Assembly: GCA_052161645.1 (NCBI GenBank)
Contig: CP197414.1
Source of the DNA: Laterigemmans sp052161645
GTDB lineage: Bacteria; Planctomycetota; Planctomycetia; Pirellulales; Pirellulaceae
DNA: 64,000 bases
Strand: one strand, 5' to 3'
Part shown: one piece after another, positions 16,077 to 25,059 of the stretch
Position numbering within the stretch: position 1 is the stretch's first letter
How the letters are laid out: the number at the start of each line of letters is the position of its first letter
The notes under the pieces: generated by a model
What the model saw: only the letters and a program-made list of their open reading frames with translations
What the model was told of the DNA's origin: nothing
Databases searched by the model: none
Program-made: the position numbers and the translations under genes

Positions 16077-18908
16077 TCATTGAGAAGAGGATTCGTCGCT
16101 CGATTGTGACGGCGGTGTGTCAAGAGCCTTTTGAATTGCCGAGGAAAGTTGACTCTTAAGCTGGGCTCCACCCCCGACAAACAGTCGAGTAATCTTCCCA
16201 TTTGCATCAATAACCACCGTTTGGGGAATCGCATTTGCCTGGTAGCGGCCGGCGGCGACTCCATCAATATCGAGCACCACATTTGGCTCAAGTTCTAGTC
16301 GTTTCAGTGTGGCTCGAATTTGATCAGCGGATTCTTGTAAGTTGACTGCCACGAGTTGGACTTGGTCGGCTGGAAACGCAGCGACGGCTTGATCGATCTG
16401 GGGCATAGCCTGCAGGCATGGGCCGCACCAAGTCGCCCAAAAATCTAAAACAACGACTTTACCTTGCTGTTGCGAAAGCTGAAAATCGTCTCCATCAAGT
16501 GTCTTGAGCTTGAAATCAGGGGCAGGTTGACCGACCAGTGGCGAACTAGTGCCAGCCATGCTTTCGCCCTCACCGTTCGTTTCGCTTTCAGAAAAGACAG
16601 CGGGTTGTTGGGCGTGTCGCAGGCGCCAATCGAAGAACGGGAGGTTTGCTGTGGTGGTCCCAATTTCGCTTCCGAAAACCAATCGATCAACAGTTTTCAA
16701 ATTGACTAAACAAGCACCTAGTAGCTTGCTTTCGCCGACAATCTCGCCACCACCAGATTCCTGTGGTACGAAGGTTAAGCGAATTCCATCACGTTGCACG
16801 GCCAGCAGTTGCAGCGGAGCGTTATTCGTTTCTTGACTATCAGCGGTTGACGCTGGTTCGGTCGGTTTCGCATCATCTTCCAGTTCATCTGCATGAAACC
16901 AGATAATTTTTCCAATATAACGCGTCGACAGGGTAATCTCTTTAAGTTGTGCTTCGAGAGATGTTTCTTCTTGATCTAGTTTCAGCAAGTTTCCTCGTAG
17001 AAAATCTCCATCGACCGACATCAACAGATGGCTAGGCGGAGCGTTTTTTCGCATTCTTGGCACGGTCAGCAGGCGTTGGCGTTCGGCATCTTCCAGCGTT
17101 GCTTCGTCGATCACTCTCCTCAACTCAGCTGCTTTCATTTGAGAGTGAGGAATCATTCTTTCGCCGGTTACGACTGAGTCGATCAAGATGCCTTGTTCAT
17201 CAATTGCTTTGACGCTGGCTGGGATGGAATCGCCCGTGCGAAGATGAATCAGGCGTATGACCTCTCGGTCTTCGACTTTACCAGTGGCGAAAGCTTGAAC
17301 CATCGCGCCAAGCAGATTGCCCCTGCGAGCCCGTGCTGGTGCGACTGTCTGTCTCACCCTTTTCTCCGTAGAATCATGGTAAATGATTTGACCGCTAGCG
17401 GTGGGCTTTAGGTGGGCGGCCACCGTTGACCATTTGGGCGCAAAATAGAGACACGACCTTCCCTCGGAGGTGGTTGAATCCATAAGGATTCCGCTGATGT
17501 TCGTTTCATTCATCACTAGCGTGCCAAAACGTCCGGAGGCGAAACCGGATTTTTGATTTGACTTGGTGACTCTTCGCAGACCGCTCAGATCGGTCAATGG
17601 CACTAGTATGGAATCCCTTAAATGCTCGGTTGCAAATTCGACTTGATTATCTAGGACGCGTTGAAATTGCCCAGAAAATCGAATTCCGCCTTTTACTAGC
17701 AGAAGCTGCCGCTGGTCCAGTTCTTCACGCCCCTCCTCTGGAAGTTGGTTTGCCGGTTCGGAAGGGGCAGGGTGAGTAAACATGGCTAAGTCGAGTTGTT
17801 CAGTAGCTATTGATTCAACCGTCTCCCCCTGTTGGATCTGCAACATGCCAGCTTGGTATCCGACCCAACGTCCAGATATGGTTTGCTTTGTGGAGGTTAA
17901 AAATTGATCTGCTGAATCGGTATCTGCTTCGATGGCCACGACAGCACCCGTAAGCACGTCGATCCGCTCCAGACGCAGATGTCCATTAATATTTTGAACT
18001 TGCACGCCTGTGAATGGTTTGTCCGTACCCGGGCCCAATTGCATCGTCGTTAGTTTTGTTCCGCTTTCGTTATAGATGACTATTTGGTCGTTCGTCTGGT
18101 CAAGGTCAATCGTTAAATGAAGTTGACCATTCATTGCCTCGACTTGAGCCAAGACATTTACCATCGCACGTTCTTGGAGTTCGCGAACCAGCACGACGGC
18201 ACTATTCCAGATTTCGATACGGAAAGCTGTTTGGTAGGATTCTTGAGATCCGTCAGTGGCCAAGGCAAGGATAAAATTTGGGGCGCTTTCCCAAGCTAGT
18301 TCAAGCTCAATCGTAGAACGTTGTTGTAGACCGATGTCACGAAAGATGGGATCGGTGAGTCCGTTGGCTTCTAATTGAAAACCAACATCGTTCCAGGATT
18401 CTAAATCGTCTACTTCCAAAATCTTTTGTCTGTTGGTAATCGTCCATTCTTGCAGCGAACCGGGACCATGAAACAAACAGGCTCTGCCATCATTCCAGCG
18501 GAAGATTCGTCTTATCGAGCTTAGTTCCAGCCGTAGTTCGCCAAAAGTTGGTGACTGGATTACCAACCAGGGTTCCTCAAAAGCCTCGATCGTACCGAAC
18601 AAACGCGTACCGCTGATTAATTCAAAGCCAAATTCCCCCGCCGCTTCTTCGCCCGCTTGTTGAACGGGAAAGTTAATTGCGGAAATGGTTTGCAGAGGAA
18701 ATTCAAAAGGTTCGACAAACTGCGGATGCTGCCAACGAATCATCCCCAGCGATTCACTACTAACTAGCGCACCAGTTAGGTAGGCGTCCTTTTTAAGCCT
18801 TAAACTACCTTGTGGATTTCGGCCGACAACTCGATCGACATCGCTCCCTATGAGGCTCGATGTCAATGCAAGCATGATCCATGTGAGCATGATGTAGCGG
18901 GAGGGCAT
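16077..18908 (-). CDS. Large exported protein with C-terminal TlpA-like thioredoxin domain
   Basis: A 943-aa protein with an N-terminal signal peptide (LTWIMLALTSSLIGS). About 770 residues of beta-rich sequence follow that I do not recognise. It contains repeated short segments of the type ISAINFPVQQ, LTDLSGLRRV and LKTVDRLVFG, suggesting a duplicated beta module. Residues about 793-930 are a TlpA/ResA-type thioredoxin domain: FWATWCGPCLQAMPQID with Cys828 and Cys831, and a likely cis-proline in NAIPQTVVID. Such domains reduce or exchange disulfides outside the cytoplasm. It is the last gene of a nine-gene minus-strand operon, 8 bp behind the alpha/alpha-barrel gene. The unknown N-terminal region might be a client- or envelope-binding part. 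Confidence 0.8.
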   Translation of the reverse strand: MPSRYIMLTWIMLALTSSLIGSDVDRVVGRNPQGSLRLKKDAYLTGALVSSESLGMIRWQHPQFVEPFEFPLQTISAINFPVQQAGEEAAGEFGFELISGTRLFGTIEAFEEPWLVIQSPTFGELRLELSSIRRIFRWNDGRACLFHGPGSLQEWTITNRQKILEVDDLESWNDVGFQLEANGLTDPIFRDIGLQQRSTIELELAWESAPNFILALATDGSQESYQTAFRIEIWNSAVVLVRELQERAMVNVLAQVEAMNGQLHLTIDLDQTNDQIVIYNESGTKLTTMQLGPGTDKPFTGVQVQNINGHLRLERIDVLTGAVVAIEADTDSADQFLTSTKQTISGRWVGYQAGMLQIQQGETVESIATEQLDLAMFTHPAPSEPANQLPEEGREELDQRQLLLVKGGIRFSGQFQRVLDNQVEFATEHLRDSILVPLTDLSGLRRVTKSNQKSGFASGRFGTLVMNETNISGILMDSTTSEGRSCLYFAPKWSTVAAHLKPTASGQIIYHDSTEKRVRQTVAPARARRGNLLGAMVQAFATGKVEDREVIRLIHLRTGDSIPASVKAIDEQGILIDSVVTGERMIPHSQMKAAELRRVIDEATLEDAERQRLLTVPRMRKNAPPSHLLMSVDGDFLRGNLLKLDQEETSLEAQLKEITLSTRYIGKIIWFHADELEDDAKPTEPASTADSQETNNAPLQLLAVQRDGIRLTFVPQESGGGEIVGESKLLGACLVNLKTVDRLVFGSEIGTTTANLPFFDWRLRHAQQPAVFSESETNGEGESMAGTSSPLVGQPAPDFKLKTLDGDDFQLSQQQGKVVVLDFWATWCGPCLQAMPQIDQAVAAFPADQVQLVAVNLQESADQIRATLKRLELEPNVVLDIDGVAAGRYQANAIPQTVVIDANGKITRLFVGGGAQLKSQLSSAIQKALDTPPSQSSDESSSQ

Positions 18909-18916
18909 GCGATCTC

Positions 18917-19969
18917 TCAGCGTTCGTAGATGGGGAGAAAGCGATAGTTGAGGGCCAGCGCCAAGAGCGAAAGAGCGGTGTCAGTGGTGCTACCGAACTG
19001 CCCCTTGAACTGACCATTTTCCATTTGACTGGCTTTCATCTCCCGAACCAACAAGCGATTCCAGCGTTGCCAAGCATCAACATCCCCTTGAAATAGAGCT
19101 TGGGCTTGATAGTAGCGAGCGTATTGTTCGTAAGCGCCAGGTGGCTGTTCAAGTCGGGCGGTCAGGTAACCGAGGGTAGCGTCGAATTGAGGCAGATCTT
19201 TACGGCGAGCGATTGCGTAGACAAGCGCGGCGATAGAAATACGAGCGAGCGACTCGTCGAAGCCACCAAAACCACCCGCGTAGGCAACTTGTCCGCTGTC
19301 GCTGGTCATACTTTTATAATAAGCAATCGCGCGGTCGACTGATTCGTCTGAAACTTCGATGCCAGCATTTCTTGCCGCAAGCAAACTGACCAAGATAGCG
19401 CCGCTGACTGATGTATCCGCGTCATTGGCATCGGCCGAGTATCTCCAAGCGCCGAATTGATTCTTCTTCTGGGAGGTTACTGAGGTGCGGACCGCCAATT
19501 CCAATGCTTCTGCGATTGAGCGTTGACTCTTCGGATCGACCTCAGTTCCCCATAGGCCGCGATCGTCTACAGCACCGTAAGCTTCTGCTAGACAGAGGGT
19601 GGCAAACCCGTGATGGTACATGCTGTTGCCTAACATGCCGGTGGTGGAATTTTGACTCGCGATCATGTGTCGCAGTCCGCGTTTGATATTACCGCTGTAA
19701 ATGCCAAAGTTTGGGTCTTCACCGGATGCCAACATTGCCATCACGGCCATCCCGGTGATGCCGGGGCCTTGATTGGAATCGGGCCAGCTTCCATCGTCGG
19801 CTTGTGATTCGGCTAAATATGCTAAGCCACGTTCGTACATCTCGCGCACATCACGGGGTACCATTTCGCCATAGGTTTGCCCCGGCAACTGTGCGTGCAG
19901 GATGGACGATCCCAACAACCAGAATGAAATGAAACAGACGAGAAGACGTCCCAACGTGTGCTTAATCAT
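18917..19969 (-). CDS. Exported alpha/alpha-barrel protein of the prenyltransferase/squalene cyclase-like superfamily
   Basis: A 350-aa protein with a signal peptide (VCFISFWLLGSSILHAQ). The rest is repeated helical hairpins carrying the signature LAESQADDGSWPDSNQG, then GITGMAVMAML, KNQFGAWRYSADANDADTSVSGAIL and MENGQFKGQFGSTTDTALSLLAL. Q-x-x-(D/N)-G repeats of this kind are typical of terpenoid cyclase/protein prenyltransferase barrels. No DXDD cyclase acid motif is evident, so it is more likely a binding or scaffold relative than a terpene cyclase. ATG 19969 overlaps the stop of the upstream gene by 8 bp (ATGATTAA), implying translational coupling. It is the eighth gene of the MoxR/vWA operon. 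Confidence 0.82.
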   Translation of the reverse strand: MIKHTLGRLLVCFISFWLLGSSILHAQLPGQTYGEMVPRDVREMYERGLAYLAESQADDGSWPDSNQGPGITGMAVMAMLASGEDPNFGIYSGNIKRGLRHMIASQNSTTGMLGNSMYHHGFATLCLAEAYGAVDDRGLWGTEVDPKSQRSIAEALELAVRTSVTSQKKNQFGAWRYSADANDADTSVSGAILVSLLAARNAGIEVSDESVDRAIAYYKSMTSDSGQVAYAGGFGGFDESLARISIAALVYAIARRKDLPQFDATLGYLTARLEQPPGAYEQYARYYQAQALFQGDVDAWQRWNRLLVREMKASQMENGQFKGQFGSTTDTALSLLALALNYRFLPIYER

Positions 19970-20816
19970 CGTTTGGCTCCATTTCAATAATGCCCTGTTG
20001 TTGAAGAAATGCTTCAATCGATTCAAGGTTTTCCTCAAGTTTTTGCAATCCTTCGATTTGTTGAGCGTCCAGAAAAGATGCGAGTACGTCTTTATCGATC
20101 TGTGCGAGTCTCAATAAAATTAAGTATTGAACGTATTCATGATCCAATGACACGTCTTTAAGTTTCTCAATCAGTAATTCGCTTAGGCTATTGCGCTGAT
20201 TGCTGGTCAGCGGAATCGACAATTCAACCTGGGCGATGGCTGCATTGACCAGGGCATTTAACTTGCGAGCAAGGACCTCTTTCTCAGCTTTGATGAGAGC
20301 TTCTGATTGGGTTGGCTCGAGCGTGGTATGTAGAACTTTTTGAAACAGAGAGCTGTCGGCAAAGAGACCTTGTCGCATTCTTTGCTGAATGGGAACTGTT
20401 AGTTGCCAAGCATCATTAAATTCATTTTGACCGACTTTTAGGCCAGAGATTTTCTTAATGACTAAATCGGCTGAATCAAAAAAGCGTTTGATATCACCGC
20501 TAGCGGCTAATCGCAGCGTTCGTTCTTGTTCGGACGTTAGGGGAAATTTTCGTTTTATTTGAGTGATGGAAACTTCTAGTTGTGCGGCAATGGCTTTTTC
20601 AGCTTGAGGACGGTCTCCGTAATTTTGGAAAACCCACGCTTCCGCCGTTGCTGCGTCAATAACAAACTCATCTTGGCTAAAAGCGGGAAAAGCATAAATA
20701 AGGCAAATCAAAAAAAGCATTCCAGGCATTATGTTTGCGCAGCGACCGCTCATAACCTGTGGCGGAAGTAAAGAGTTGGCGGGGCGACTATTGGGAGGTT
20801 GGATACGATTATTCAT
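19962..20816 (-). CDS. Exported protein of unknown function, paralogue of upstream gene
   Basis: A 284-aa protein not recognised from a named family. The chosen start, ATG 20816, overlaps the upstream stop by 8 bp (ATGAATAA). A later ATG at 20753 would leave a more compact signal peptide (MPGMLFLICLIYAFPAFSQ). After the signal the protein is mainly helical and charged. It has two landmarks of the form L-T-x-x-Q: KFPLTSEQERTLRLAASGDI and IPLTSNQRNSLSELLIEKL, about 110-120 residues apart. The upstream gene product has the same two landmarks in the same order and similar size, suggesting tandem duplication. It lies inside the MoxR/vWA operon, so an envelope-associated role is inferred from context only. 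Confidence 0.75.
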   Translation of the reverse strand: MNNRIQPPNSRPANSLLPPQVMSGRCANIMPGMLFLICLIYAFPAFSQDEFVIDAATAEAWVFQNYGDRPQAEKAIAAQLEVSITQIKRKFPLTSEQERTLRLAASGDIKRFFDSADLVIKKISGLKVGQNEFNDAWQLTVPIQQRMRQGLFADSSLFQKVLHTTLEPTQSEALIKAEKEVLARKLNALVNAAIAQVELSIPLTSNQRNSLSELLIEKLKDVSLDHEYVQYLILLRLAQIDKDVLASFLDAQQIEGLQKLEENLESIEAFLQQQGIIEMEPNDD

Positions 20817-21654
20817 CCCAAGCAATCTCAAGAGCATTCAAGTTAAGATTCATGGGGAAATGATGTTTATTCATTTGATTCCAAATCTGCCGCTGGTTCT
20901 TGTCCAAGACTCGCTGCATAACGATTTCGGGCAAAACGGGATAAAACTCAGCATTGCTTATGTACATTTCAAATGAAAACGTGTTTGCACCATCCCAACG
21001 GGCTTGTAAATCGAGCTTCAGTTTGTCTCGTTGTTCCTTTGTAAATGCCAATTGTTTGTCGAGTAGTTCAATGACCACCGCGATATTGGCTGTCCGCAGG
21101 AATGTTTCCCGCAGCTTTGCTTCATGGCGATATTTTGCTAGTTCATCAGGGGCGGCAATCTCAGCGAGTTTGCCGTCAAAAACGCTGCGGACCCGAGCGA
21201 CCGGGTCGGCCTTAAAAGCAATTCCTCCCGCAACATTGGCGACGATCACGGTGCTACCTCCGGCGAAACCAAATAGTTCGTCTTGGTTGCCATCGACGGT
21301 TAAATCTTGCATGGTGTCGATGCTGGCGATCATGTCGGCCGAGAGTTGTTTGGTCTGGTCGGGAGTTAGATCGCAAACTCGTTTGGCAAACCCTATTTCA
21401 CTGCGAATGAGGTTGGTTAACGTATCAGTGAGTTCCTGTTGCTTCAGTTTTCCTTGTTCGACGTTCGCGGGTCTCTGTTCTTCGATAATTACACCCCCGA
21501 AGTCATCTTGAAGTATTACTTCAACATCTTGGGCGTTCGTTACAGCGGGGAATATGGCGAGATAATTGATGATGCAAAAAGCGATCGACAAACTGTTCCG
21601 CCATGGTGCGGGAAAGTTTTGGGGCAACGCCAAGCATCGGTAAGCTATATACAC
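20809..21654 (-). CDS. Exported protein of unknown function, first of two similar genes
   Basis: A 281-aa protein with a signal-like N-terminus (WRNSLSIAFCIINYLAIF, then AVTNAQ). It is not assigned to a named family. It contains CDLTPDQTKQLSADMIAS followed, about 130 residues later, by LAFTKEQRDKLKLDLQARW. The next gene's product has the same L-T-x-x-Q spacing. A glycine-rich hydrophobic stretch (FGFAGGSTVIVANVAGGIAF) sits between the two. The start at ATG 21654 lies 6 bp behind the stop of the 1106-aa gene, and its end overlaps the following gene by 8 bp. This tight packing makes it a member of the MoxR/vWA operon. Function cannot be stated. Confidence 0.75.
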   Translation of the reverse strand: MYIAYRCLALPQNFPAPWRNSLSIAFCIINYLAIFPAVTNAQDVEVILQDDFGGVIIEEQRPANVEQGKLKQQELTDTLTNLIRSEIGFAKRVCDLTPDQTKQLSADMIASIDTMQDLTVDGNQDELFGFAGGSTVIVANVAGGIAFKADPVARVRSVFDGKLAEIAAPDELAKYRHEAKLRETFLRTANIAVVIELLDKQLAFTKEQRDKLKLDLQARWDGANTFSFEMYISNAEFYPVLPEIVMQRVLDKNQRQIWNQMNKHHFPMNLNLNALEIAWDE

Positions 21655-21660
21655 TGTGAA

Positions 21661-24600
21661 TCACCGAATTGGTTGTTCGATACGATTAAAGTATTCGTCC
21701 AATCCGGCGCGGAATTCTTCCGGCAGGACGGTTCCTGTTTCACCGGTGGTTTGGCCGATATTTCTGTCTTCGCGGACTTCCTTTTGATTGGTGCCGCTGC
21801 CGAGCAGGGCAAGGGCTGAATCGGTGGTCGTACCGCTACCGCCGCCGCCTGGAGAAGAGCCGCCGCCCCCGCCACTTTTCGGGTTTATGCGTTTCGACTG
21901 GAGCAGTAGTTCAATCGCTTCGGTTTCCGCCGCGATCGCCGTGGAGCCCGTGTTGGGTTCCGCTAGCAGCCGCAGTGCTTCGCCCATGACCACGTCGACT
22001 TGTGCGAGCAACTTCAGTTCCTTGCCAAAATGCTTCTGCGCATCGGGCAGTTCTTCGATGCGATGTAGCAGATCAACGACTCGATTTTGTAATTGAACTT
22101 GCACATCGGAGAGTCGTAGCCCTTCTTGCATGTGGTCGTCGCGCGAGACTGCTTGGCGGGCTTGTTCGGCAACGCGAGTTTCTTCCCTGAGCTCGATCTC
22201 GGCCTCAAGAATCTTGAGCGCTTCGAGCACGATGGAAGGGGGTAGGCTGGCGGGAGATTTTCCACCGGGACATTGGCCGCTGCAGGCTGGGTCGACTAAA
22301 TCTTCGGCCCAGCGATCGAGTGTGTCAGACCAATATTCGCATTGAGCAACTGAGAGTCCCTGTTGTTTGGAGATGTCGCTCGTCAATTGCCGCAAGCCAC
22401 CGATCACATCCTCTTCTTTCATTTGCTCAAGAACCGTTTGAAAGCGGGCAAACCGACGTCGTTCGAAGTAAGCCGACATATCATCCATAATGTAGGAAAC
22501 TTCTTGCACACTTTGATCTTCAACTTTTTGCAAACCGGTAAGCGTTTCATTGACATCAGGAGTCAAGCGACTTTCACGGCGTCCAAAGGCTGATTCAATA
22601 TGGTCGGAAATTCGACCGGCTACCATCGACTGTGTGCGGGAAGCGGCTTTGAGGCGTTTGACCAGAGTGCTGCCCTCGAGGTTTGCCAAGACGGCGTTCA
22701 GTTCATCGGCAATTTTTTCAAATTCAGCTAGCAGATCTTCTTGCTCGGTGACGGCTTCCGTCAATTTCGAATCCGCACCTGGTGGTTGTTCATCTGTCTT
22801 TGGAGATGGTTCTTTGGCTGGCCCAACCAAGGTTGTAGTTGGGAGGCGGAGCGCTGGATCGCTAGGTTTCTTCGGTGGACCGGCTTCGTCCGCGGGGAGT
22901 TCGTCAGGTGTATTTTGGGACGACTCGCGATCGACCAATTGGGGCACGATTTTATTACTTGGCTTCGCATTTGGATCTTGTTTGCTGGGACTTCCCGGCG
23001 TTGGCTTTGAACGATCTTGACCCGCCACGGGACCGCTAGGTTTTGGGGCTTGTTGGGCGAGACCGTTCGGTTCGGCCGCCGCTTTGTCCAAAAGATCGGC
23101 GACGGAGGGCATGCGGTTGGCCGACACATCCTTGAGGATTTGCAACATGTCAGCCCAGCGATCGAGGTGACCGACGCCAATTTCTGAATTTCGGGAGGCT
23201 TGTTTGACGAGTTGGTCACCGAGTTCGCTGAGCCGCGCCAGGCGACGTCCATTGGCGCGTTCGGCTTGGGCTTGACGTTCAATGCGTTGGCGGTTTTCCG
23301 CGATTTTGCGATCTTCGCTGGGCAGATCTCGGAGTTCCTTGTTAGATTCGTATAACTGTAATTCGCGATCACGGACTTCCAGCGCTTGGCGATGCCATTT
23401 GCTTAACTGCTCCGTCATCCAGATCGCGTGTTGATCGGGTGTGAGGACATAGAGCATGTAAGGTGATGAGATAACACGATCATTTTCAGGGCGATAATCT
23501 TCGGCCCAGACAAACAATTCAATTGCTTGCGGTTCGATACCATAAGAGGTTGCCGAGAAAGTGCCAATGACCTCCATGGAAGCTTGATCATTCCCACCCG
23601 CGGCGAGTACACGTTCACCGGAGGTTGGTTGAGCGAGCGCGTCATTTGGCAAACCTCGCCACATGACTCCCACGCGTCGCACGCCAAAATCGTCATGAAC
23701 CTGGACTTGGAAGCTGAGCTGTTGAGAATCGAGCACGACGGCTTGGCGGGGTAGGCCATCACAGATCAGCGAGGGCGATTCGTCGTCGATTGCTGTAATT
23801 TGTAAGTTAAAGGGTTCGCGACCGGCAAGTTGATGTTCGTCCTGCCATTCCAAACGAAGTTCGCTGGAGTCAGCCACTAGCACGGCTTCTGAAGAAAACT
23901 GATTGCCATTTGGCTGTTGAGATTTGCCATTGATGGTGGCCTTTACTAACTCGCGACTGGCTTCCACTTTAAAGACTGCTTGGCTGCCTTTGACGAGCGA
24001 AACGGCTCCGCCCCGCGCGTCTTTGATGATTGGAGTTGGTAAACCTAGATACTCTGGTAAGTGAACTTGTCCAGCAATCTGCATTAGTTCGGGGCGTAAT
24101 GTTGGTACCAGATTAACTTGTTGAATCGTATCGCCGATGCGCAGATCGAGAGGTTGTGGCTCGATTTGAGGTGGTAAAATGAATTGATAACCGCCGTTGA
24201 CCAGCTCTGTTTTGATAGGTTGTTGCCTGCCTACTTGTATGATCCCCGCAGCGGGCTGCCATTTGGATTGTTCTGTTAGGTTTAAGATCAGCGTGACGGG
24301 TTCCCCGTGCGCGACGTGCCACTGAGCGGGTAATTGATCGACGCGAGTAAAGGTGTAGCGTGGTATATCGCTCCAGGGCGCAGCGAGCCGCGCGAGCGTA
24401 TTGCTGGCAGCTGTTGGATAGGCGAAGAACAAACCGAGCGCAACAAGCACCCCCAGGCCAGCCGCAATACTCCAGCTGCGGTATCGTGAGCGGGGGACAG
24501 CGGCCAATAGGTTACGTTGACTGGCGTCGGCGGCCACTTGCCGCATCGCGGCCTGGCAAAGTGCGGGGGAGCGTGATTGTTCACGATGGTTTTCAGCCAG

Positions 24601-24981
24601 TTCGATGACCCCTAGCAGCGAATCGCCCACCGCTGGCAATTGCCTGCTGAGCAACCGGGCTAGTTGCGTAAGCGTTCTTTGACTCCAGACCCAACGATGA
24701 AAGCAGATCGGGAGAATCGTGGCGGCCGCCAGCACGACGAACAATAACCCACCACGGACGATCGCGGGGGTATCGGTGAAACGATCGAGCAGGTAGGCGG
24801 TGAGGAAGGCGACGGCAGTGATGAACAGAGCGATCGCCGTGGCTTCGACCAGTTTGATCGTCCAGACACGACGCCGGTAGCCGCCCAACTGTTTTTGCAG
24901 CGAGTCGGGAACCTGGAGATGATTCAGCAAGCTGGCATCTTGACCGGCGGTTAAACCGGTGGGGGTTGTCGCGAGGCTCAT
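21661..24981 (-). CDS. Large membrane-anchored coiled-coil protein of MoxR/vWA operon (DUF4175-like)
   Basis: A 1106-aa protein with three predicted N-terminal membrane segments (IALFITAVAFLTAYLL, LLFVVLAAATILPICF, IAAGLGVLVALGLFFAYP). A region of beta sandwiches follows, then long helical or coiled-coil stretches rich in Q, E, R and K (residues about 520-1000), a proline-rich linker, and a glycine/serine run (GGGGGSSPGGGGSG) before a conserved-looking C-terminus (EEFRAGLDEYFNRIEQP). The order of TM pair, TM and long helical region resembles the DUF4175-type proteins found beside MoxR/vWA clusters. It begins 78 bp after the vWA/amidotransferase-like gene, the largest gap in the operon, so an internal promoter is possible there. 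Confidence 0.75.
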   Translation of the reverse strand: MSLATTPTGLTAGQDASLLNHLQVPDSLQKQLGGYRRRVWTIKLVEATAIALFITAVAFLTAYLLDRFTDTPAIVRGGLLFVVLAAATILPICFHRWVWSQRTLTQLARLLSRQLPAVGDSLLGVIELAENHREQSRSPALCQAAMRQVAADASQRNLLAAVPRSRYRSWSIAAGLGVLVALGLFFAYPTAASNTLARLAAPWSDIPRYTFTRVDQLPAQWHVAHGEPVTLILNLTEQSKWQPAAGIIQVGRQQPIKTELVNGGYQFILPPQIEPQPLDLRIGDTIQQVNLVPTLRPELMQIAGQVHLPEYLGLPTPIIKDARGGAVSLVKGSQAVFKVEASRELVKATINGKSQQPNGNQFSSEAVLVADSSELRLEWQDEHQLAGREPFNLQITAIDDESPSLICDGLPRQAVVLDSQQLSFQVQVHDDFGVRRVGVMWRGLPNDALAQPTSGERVLAAGGNDQASMEVIGTFSATSYGIEPQAIELFVWAEDYRPENDRVISSPYMLYVLTPDQHAIWMTEQLSKWHRQALEVRDRELQLYESNKELRDLPSEDRKIAENRQRIERQAQAERANGRRLARLSELGDQLVKQASRNSEIGVGHLDRWADMLQILKDVSANRMPSVADLLDKAAAEPNGLAQQAPKPSGPVAGQDRSKPTPGSPSKQDPNAKPSNKIVPQLVDRESSQNTPDELPADEAGPPKKPSDPALRLPTTTLVGPAKEPSPKTDEQPPGADSKLTEAVTEQEDLLAEFEKIADELNAVLANLEGSTLVKRLKAASRTQSMVAGRISDHIESAFGRRESRLTPDVNETLTGLQKVEDQSVQEVSYIMDDMSAYFERRRFARFQTVLEQMKEEDVIGGLRQLTSDISKQQGLSVAQCEYWSDTLDRWAEDLVDPACSGQCPGGKSPASLPPSIVLEALKILEAEIELREETRVAEQARQAVSRDDHMQEGLRLSDVQVQLQNRVVDLLHRIEELPDAQKHFGKELKLLAQVDVVMGEALRLLAEPNTGSTAIAAETEAIELLLQSKRINPKSGGGGGSSPGGGGSGTTTDSALALLGSGTNQKEVREDRNIGQTTGETGTVLPEEFRAGLDEYFNRIEQPIR

Positions 24982-25059
24982 CAGAAATTTCCGGAGTAAC
25001 GGACTGAACGGGACTTGTTTCTATTGGAACTCAATTGGGAAACAGTCGCAATCATTTCA

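Noticed and set aside
22550..23372. Long open frames on the plus and alternate minus frames inside the 1106-aa gene
   Set aside because: They are antisense or out of frame to a continuous 1106-aa gene whose glutamine/lysine-rich coding generates open shadows; none has motifs.
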